From the NCBI GenBank assembly GCA_016844415.1, contig JAENIX010000055.1, positions 1 through 9,200 of the forward strand: DNA of 9,200 bases. The letters run 5' to 3'. Positions 7,349 through 9,200 of the stretch are shown one piece after another (position 1 is the first letter of the stretch; each line of letters starts with the position of its first letter). The translations under genes and the position numbers were made by a program. The notes under the pieces were generated by a model. The model searched no databases and was not told where the DNA came from. It saw only the letters and a list, made by a program, of their open reading frames with translations. The stretch comes from Actinomycetota bacterium. Its GTDB lineage: Bacteria > Desulfobacterota > Deferrimicrobia > Deferrimicrobiales > Deferrimicrobiaceae.

Positions 7349-7408
7349 ATGATAATCCTTGAGATCCGGGAACCAGGGATGAAACCAGGCAACCCCGGGC
7401 GAATCTAA
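7349..7408 (+). CDS. Possible 19-residue leader ORF before second ECF gene
   Basis: ATG at 7349 has GGAGG (7339-7343) five bases upstream, a strong ribosome site. The frame reads MIILEIREPGMKPGNPGRI and stops at TAA, 13 bases before the ATG of the second ECF gene. Position and ribosome site suggest an upstream ORF that could couple to or control ECF translation, but the peptide matches nothing I recognise and codon evidence is too short to test. It may be chance. Confidence 0.3.
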   Translation: MIILEIREPGMKPGNPGRI

Positions 7409-7421
7409 CACGGAGAGATGG

Positions 7422-8033
7422 ATGACCACTGAGCGGGTGGTCGACGATAACGTGCTTTTGGAAGGGCTTCGCCGGGGAGCGCCGGAGGCGGTGGAGAGCC
7501 TGTTCGATCGCTATCACAACAGGATCTTCGGCCTGGCGATGTCCATCCTCAAGAACGAGAGCGACGCCGAGGAAGCGGTGCAGGACGTGTTCCTCACGGT
7601 GGTCCGCAAGGCGAACACCTTCAAGGGGAACTCGGCCCTCTACTCGTGGATGTACCGGATCTGCGTGAACGCGTGCCTTATGCGTCTCCGGGGAAAGCGC
7701 CGTTCGGAGACGGTGTCCATCGAGGAGTTCATGCCGGTGTTCACCGAGGAGGGGATGCATGCCAGCCTCATCGACGACTGGAGCAAGGAAGTCGAGCGGA
7801 AAGCGTTGGAGAAGGAGCTGGGACAGGTGATCCAGCGGTTCACAGAGGATCTTTCGGAGAAGTACAGGGTGGTTTTCGTCCTGAGCGACGTCGAGGGACT
7901 TTCGAACGAGGAAACCGCGCATATCCTCGGCCTGACCGTCCCGGCGGTGAAGTCCCGCCTTCACCGGGCGAGGCTATACCTTCGGGAGCGGCTTTCCGGG
8001 TATCTGCAGGAAGGGAAGACGGGACCGCAATGA
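7422..8033 (+). CDS. ECF-type RNA polymerase sigma factor (second paralogue)
   Basis: A 203-residue group IV sigma factor. Region 2 spans about residues 24-94 ([46 protein letters not shown]). Region 4 spans about 132-192 ([11 protein letters not shown] and [23 protein letters not shown]). The ATG has GGAG six bases upstream (7412-7415). The gene end overlaps the next start as ATGA, and that gene encodes a zinc-finger anti-sigma factor, the classic arrangement for an ECF sigma held inactive until a signal releases it. It lacks the roughly 25 extra N-terminal residues of its paralogue at 6277-6945. Differences cluster in the helix after LFDRYH, in the region 2-4 linker and in the region 4 recognition helix, so the promoters recognised may overlap but need not be identical. 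Confidence 0.95.
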   Translation: MTTERVVDDNVLLEGLRRGAPEAVESLFDRYHNRIFGLAMSILKNESDAEEAVQDVFLTVVRKANTFKGNSALYSWMYRICVNACLMRLRGKRRSETVSIEEFMPVFTEEGMHASLIDDWSKEVERKALEKELGQVIQRFTEDLSEKYRVVFVLSDVEGLSNEETAHILGLTVPAVKSRLHRARLYLRERLSGYLQEGKTGPQ

Positions 8034-8539
8034 ACTGCAAGGAACTGGTATATATGCTGGAAGACTACATTGACGGGACGATGGAGGAGCAGCTGCGGCG
8101 CGAGCTCTCCGTCCATATCGAAGCATGCGAGCCCTGCCTGAACTTCCTTCGCACCTATGAAAAGACGCGCATCCTGTGCCGGCACATCCGCCCCGACGAG
8201 ATCCCCGACGAGCTCCGCAAGCGGCTGAAGACCTTCGTCATGGAGAAGGTTCGCGAACGCCAGCGGAACATCGAAAAGTACCTGGGGGAGGAGGCGCGCG
8301 AGCGTCTCAGGCAGGTGGAAGCACTGCTGAGGGCATACGCCGTCAACCGCCTTCCACCGGTTGTGGCTGCTCTCTTCCAGGCCCACAACGACCGGTGCGA
8401 GCGGTGCGGCGCTTTCCTGAGAAGCATCAACGGAGGAAAGGGGCCCGTAGAGATTACCGGAATTCCTCCCGACGTCGAGGAGCATATCGTCGAATTTCTC
8501 GACGCCCTCCCGCCCGGCGAAGCCACGAATCTCACGTAA
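8030..8539 (+). CDS. Soluble zinc-finger anti-sigma factor with two HxxxCxxC motifs
   Basis: A 169-residue protein, the likely antagonist of the sigma factor whose stop codon it overlaps (ATGA). Residues 1-45 look like a ZAS / zf-HC2 zinc-binding anti-sigma domain: C3, then H29-x3-C33-x2-C36 (HIEACEPC), with the 26-residue gap from C3 to H29 expected if C3 is the fourth zinc ligand. Residues 55-105 are strongly charged and helical-looking (many E/R/K). A second HxxxCxxC follows at H119, C123, C126 (HNDRCERC), and the residues after it resemble those after the first (CLNFLRTY versus CGAFLRSI). C50 and H52 lie between them. There is no membrane segment, so it should act in the cytoplasm, perhaps as a redox or metal sensor, as some soluble ZAS proteins do. 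I use the ATG at 8030; the frame stays open upstream inside the sigma gene, but that stretch is only its overlapping frame. Confidence 0.88.
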   Translation: MNCKELVYMLEDYIDGTMEEQLRRELSVHIEACEPCLNFLRTYEKTRILCRHIRPDEIPDELRKRLKTFVMEKVRERQRNIEKYLGEEARERLRQVEALLRAYAVNRLPPVVAALFQAHNDRCERCGAFLRSINGGKGPVEITGIPPDVEEHIVEFLDALPPGEATNLT

Positions 8540-8624
8540 TTTCTTCCTCCTCCCCAATTCCGCAATCCGCCGCAGGAGAAGACATATACTATTATCGGGG
8601 TCATCCAAGAGACAGGGTGAGAGC
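8540..8624 (+). promoter_or_regulatory. Short spacer before the chelatase gene, weak -10-like box
   Basis: The 85-base gap contains TATACT at 8585-8590, a fair sigma70 -10 match, in a locally A+T-rich stretch, but no acceptable -35 box 16-18 bases upstream. AGGG (8614-8617) lies seven bases before the next ATG and can serve as its ribosome site. No terminator hairpin was found after the anti-sigma gene, so read-through is possible. Confidence 0.25.
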
Positions 8625-9200
8625 ATGAATCTTTTTCCTTTCAGCGCGATCGTCGGCCAGGAGTTGTTGAAGAAGGGCCTGCTGGCGAACGCGGTGGATC
8701 CGTCGATCGGCGGTGTTTTGATCCGTGGCGAGAAGGGGACGGGTAAGACGACGGCGGTACGTGCGTTCGCTGCGGTCTTGCCCCCGAAGCGTGTGGTATC
8801 GGGCTGCCGTTTCGGCTGTTACGAGGGTTCTTCGTTGTGCGGGGAGTGCTCGATCCGCAAGGATCTCGGTGAGTCGTTGGCTCACGAGCTGCGCGCCGTC
8901 GAGGTGGTGGATCTTCCTCTGAACGCTTCCGAGGACCGCGTTGTCGGGAGTCTTGACCTTGAGGCGGCGCTTCGGACGGGGGAGAAGAAGTTCGAGCTCG
9001 GGGTATTGGGGAAGTCTCACGGCAACATTCTGTACATAGACGAGGTGAACCTTCTTGACGACCACGTTGTGGACGTGTTGCTTGACGTTGCGATTTCGGG
9101 CGTGAACGTGGTTATGCGCGAGGGTGTGACGTACCGTCACCCGTCGCGGTTCATATTGGTGGGTACGATGAACCCCGAGGAGGGTGAGCTTCGGCCTCAG
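8625..9200 (+). CDS. Magnesium chelatase subunit I-like AAA+ ATPase (3' truncated by window)
   Basis: The first 192 residues are present and the frame is open at the window end. It begins [13 protein letters not shown], the usual N-terminus of BchI/ChlI-type proteins, with AGGG seven bases before the ATG. Walker A is GEKGTGKT (35-42). The conserved [18 protein letters not shown] follows. Walker B is [13 protein letters not shown] (135-147), then [15 protein letters not shown], the RHPSRF segment and [14 protein letters not shown], including the sensor Asn. In phototrophs such ATPases work with subunits D and H to insert Mg into protoporphyrin; in other bacteria relatives pair with VWA-domain proteins or act in other chelatases, so the substrate here is open. 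Four Cys (C61, C65, C72, C75) lie in the insertion after the first strand-helix unit and could bind metal. Leucine is mostly TTG or CTT (18 of 25), unlike neighbouring genes. Confidence 0.92.
   Translation, partial: MNLFPFSAIVGQELLKKGLLANAVDPSIGGVLIRGEKGTGKTTAVRAFAAVLPPKRVVSGCRFGCYEGSSLCGECSIRKDLGESLAHELRAVEVVDLPLNASEDRVVGSLDLEAALRTGEKKFELGVLGKSHGNILYIDEVNLLDDHVVDVLLDVAISGVNVVMREGVTYRHPSRFILVGTMNPEEGELRPQ

Larger units (their letters stand above)
6946..7421. other. 476-base spacer between the two ECF genes
   Basis: The spacer holds a likely terminator for the first ECF gene (7007-7047), a possible small membrane-protein gene on the minus strand (7064-7234), two G+C-rich hairpins (7243-7267 and 7317-7340) and a possible 19-codon ORF directly before the second ECF gene. 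No convincing sigma70 or ECF promoter was found by eye, although GGAAC, the core of many ECF -35 elements, occurs near 6960, 7067 and 7373. A further weak inverted repeat pairs ATGCGC (6970-6975) with GCGCAT (6999-7004). Long plus-strand frames that cross this spacer show no recognisable protein character. Confidence 0.6.

Noticed and set aside
6960..7378. ECF-type promoters starting with GGAAC (near 6960, 7067, 7373)
   Set aside because: None has a shared, correctly spaced -10 motif, and a five-base core is expected to recur by chance in this length of sequence.
6992..7408. 138-codon plus-strand frame across the spacer between the ECF genes
   Set aside because: It begins inside the terminator region, has no ribosome site, is low-complexity (Gly/Arg/Pro), and conflicts with the better minus-strand frame. 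Only its last 19 codons have a good ribosome site, and these are listed separately.

Overview
The window is about 60% G+C and mostly one-directional. Its glmU-glmS pair, REC-PAS histidine kinase, NtrC-class regulator and paired ECF sigma factors suggest a Gram-negative bacterium of the Desulfobacterota (former Deltaproteobacteria) or a related lineage. This assignment comes from gene content and protein style only and is low confidence. No mobile element, CRISPR array, tRNA or rRNA was seen.

Layout. Bases 1-2517 hold housekeeping amino-sugar genes: the 3' part of glmU, then a complete glmS joined by a one-base stop/start overlap. Bases 2555-5628 hold a two-component pair joined by a 4-base ATGA overlap: a soluble REC-PAS-histidine kinase and an NtrC-family, sigma54-dependent response regulator. 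A relatively A+T-rich gap of about 190 bases follows. It carries an imperfect 21-base dyad and, just before the next gene, a close match to the sigma54 -24/-12 promoter. That promoter would drive a stand-alone receiver protein (5823-6227) and an ECF sigma factor (6277-6945), which ends at a likely intrinsic terminator. A 476-base gap contains a possible small membrane protein on the minus strand, two strong hairpins and a possible 19-codon leader ORF. It is followed by a second ECF sigma factor (7422-8033), about two-thirds identical to the first, translationally coupled to a soluble zinc-finger anti-sigma factor (8030-8539). The window ends inside a magnesium-chelatase subunit I-like AAA+ ATPase (from 8625) whose leucine codon use differs from the genes before it.

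How they may work together (inference). The kinase and NtrC-type regulator could form a phosphorelay acting with sigma54 on the downstream receiver/ECF operon. The ECF sigma factors could add a second transcriptional layer, one tied to a receiver protein and the other to an anti-sigma factor. The anti-sigma factor carries two HxxxCxxC motifs rather than one, the most unusual protein feature here. The complete chain of sigma54 regulator, REC+ECF, and ECF paralogue+anti-sigma factor is the best candidate for an undescribed regulatory system. The wiring is inferred from gene order and sites only.
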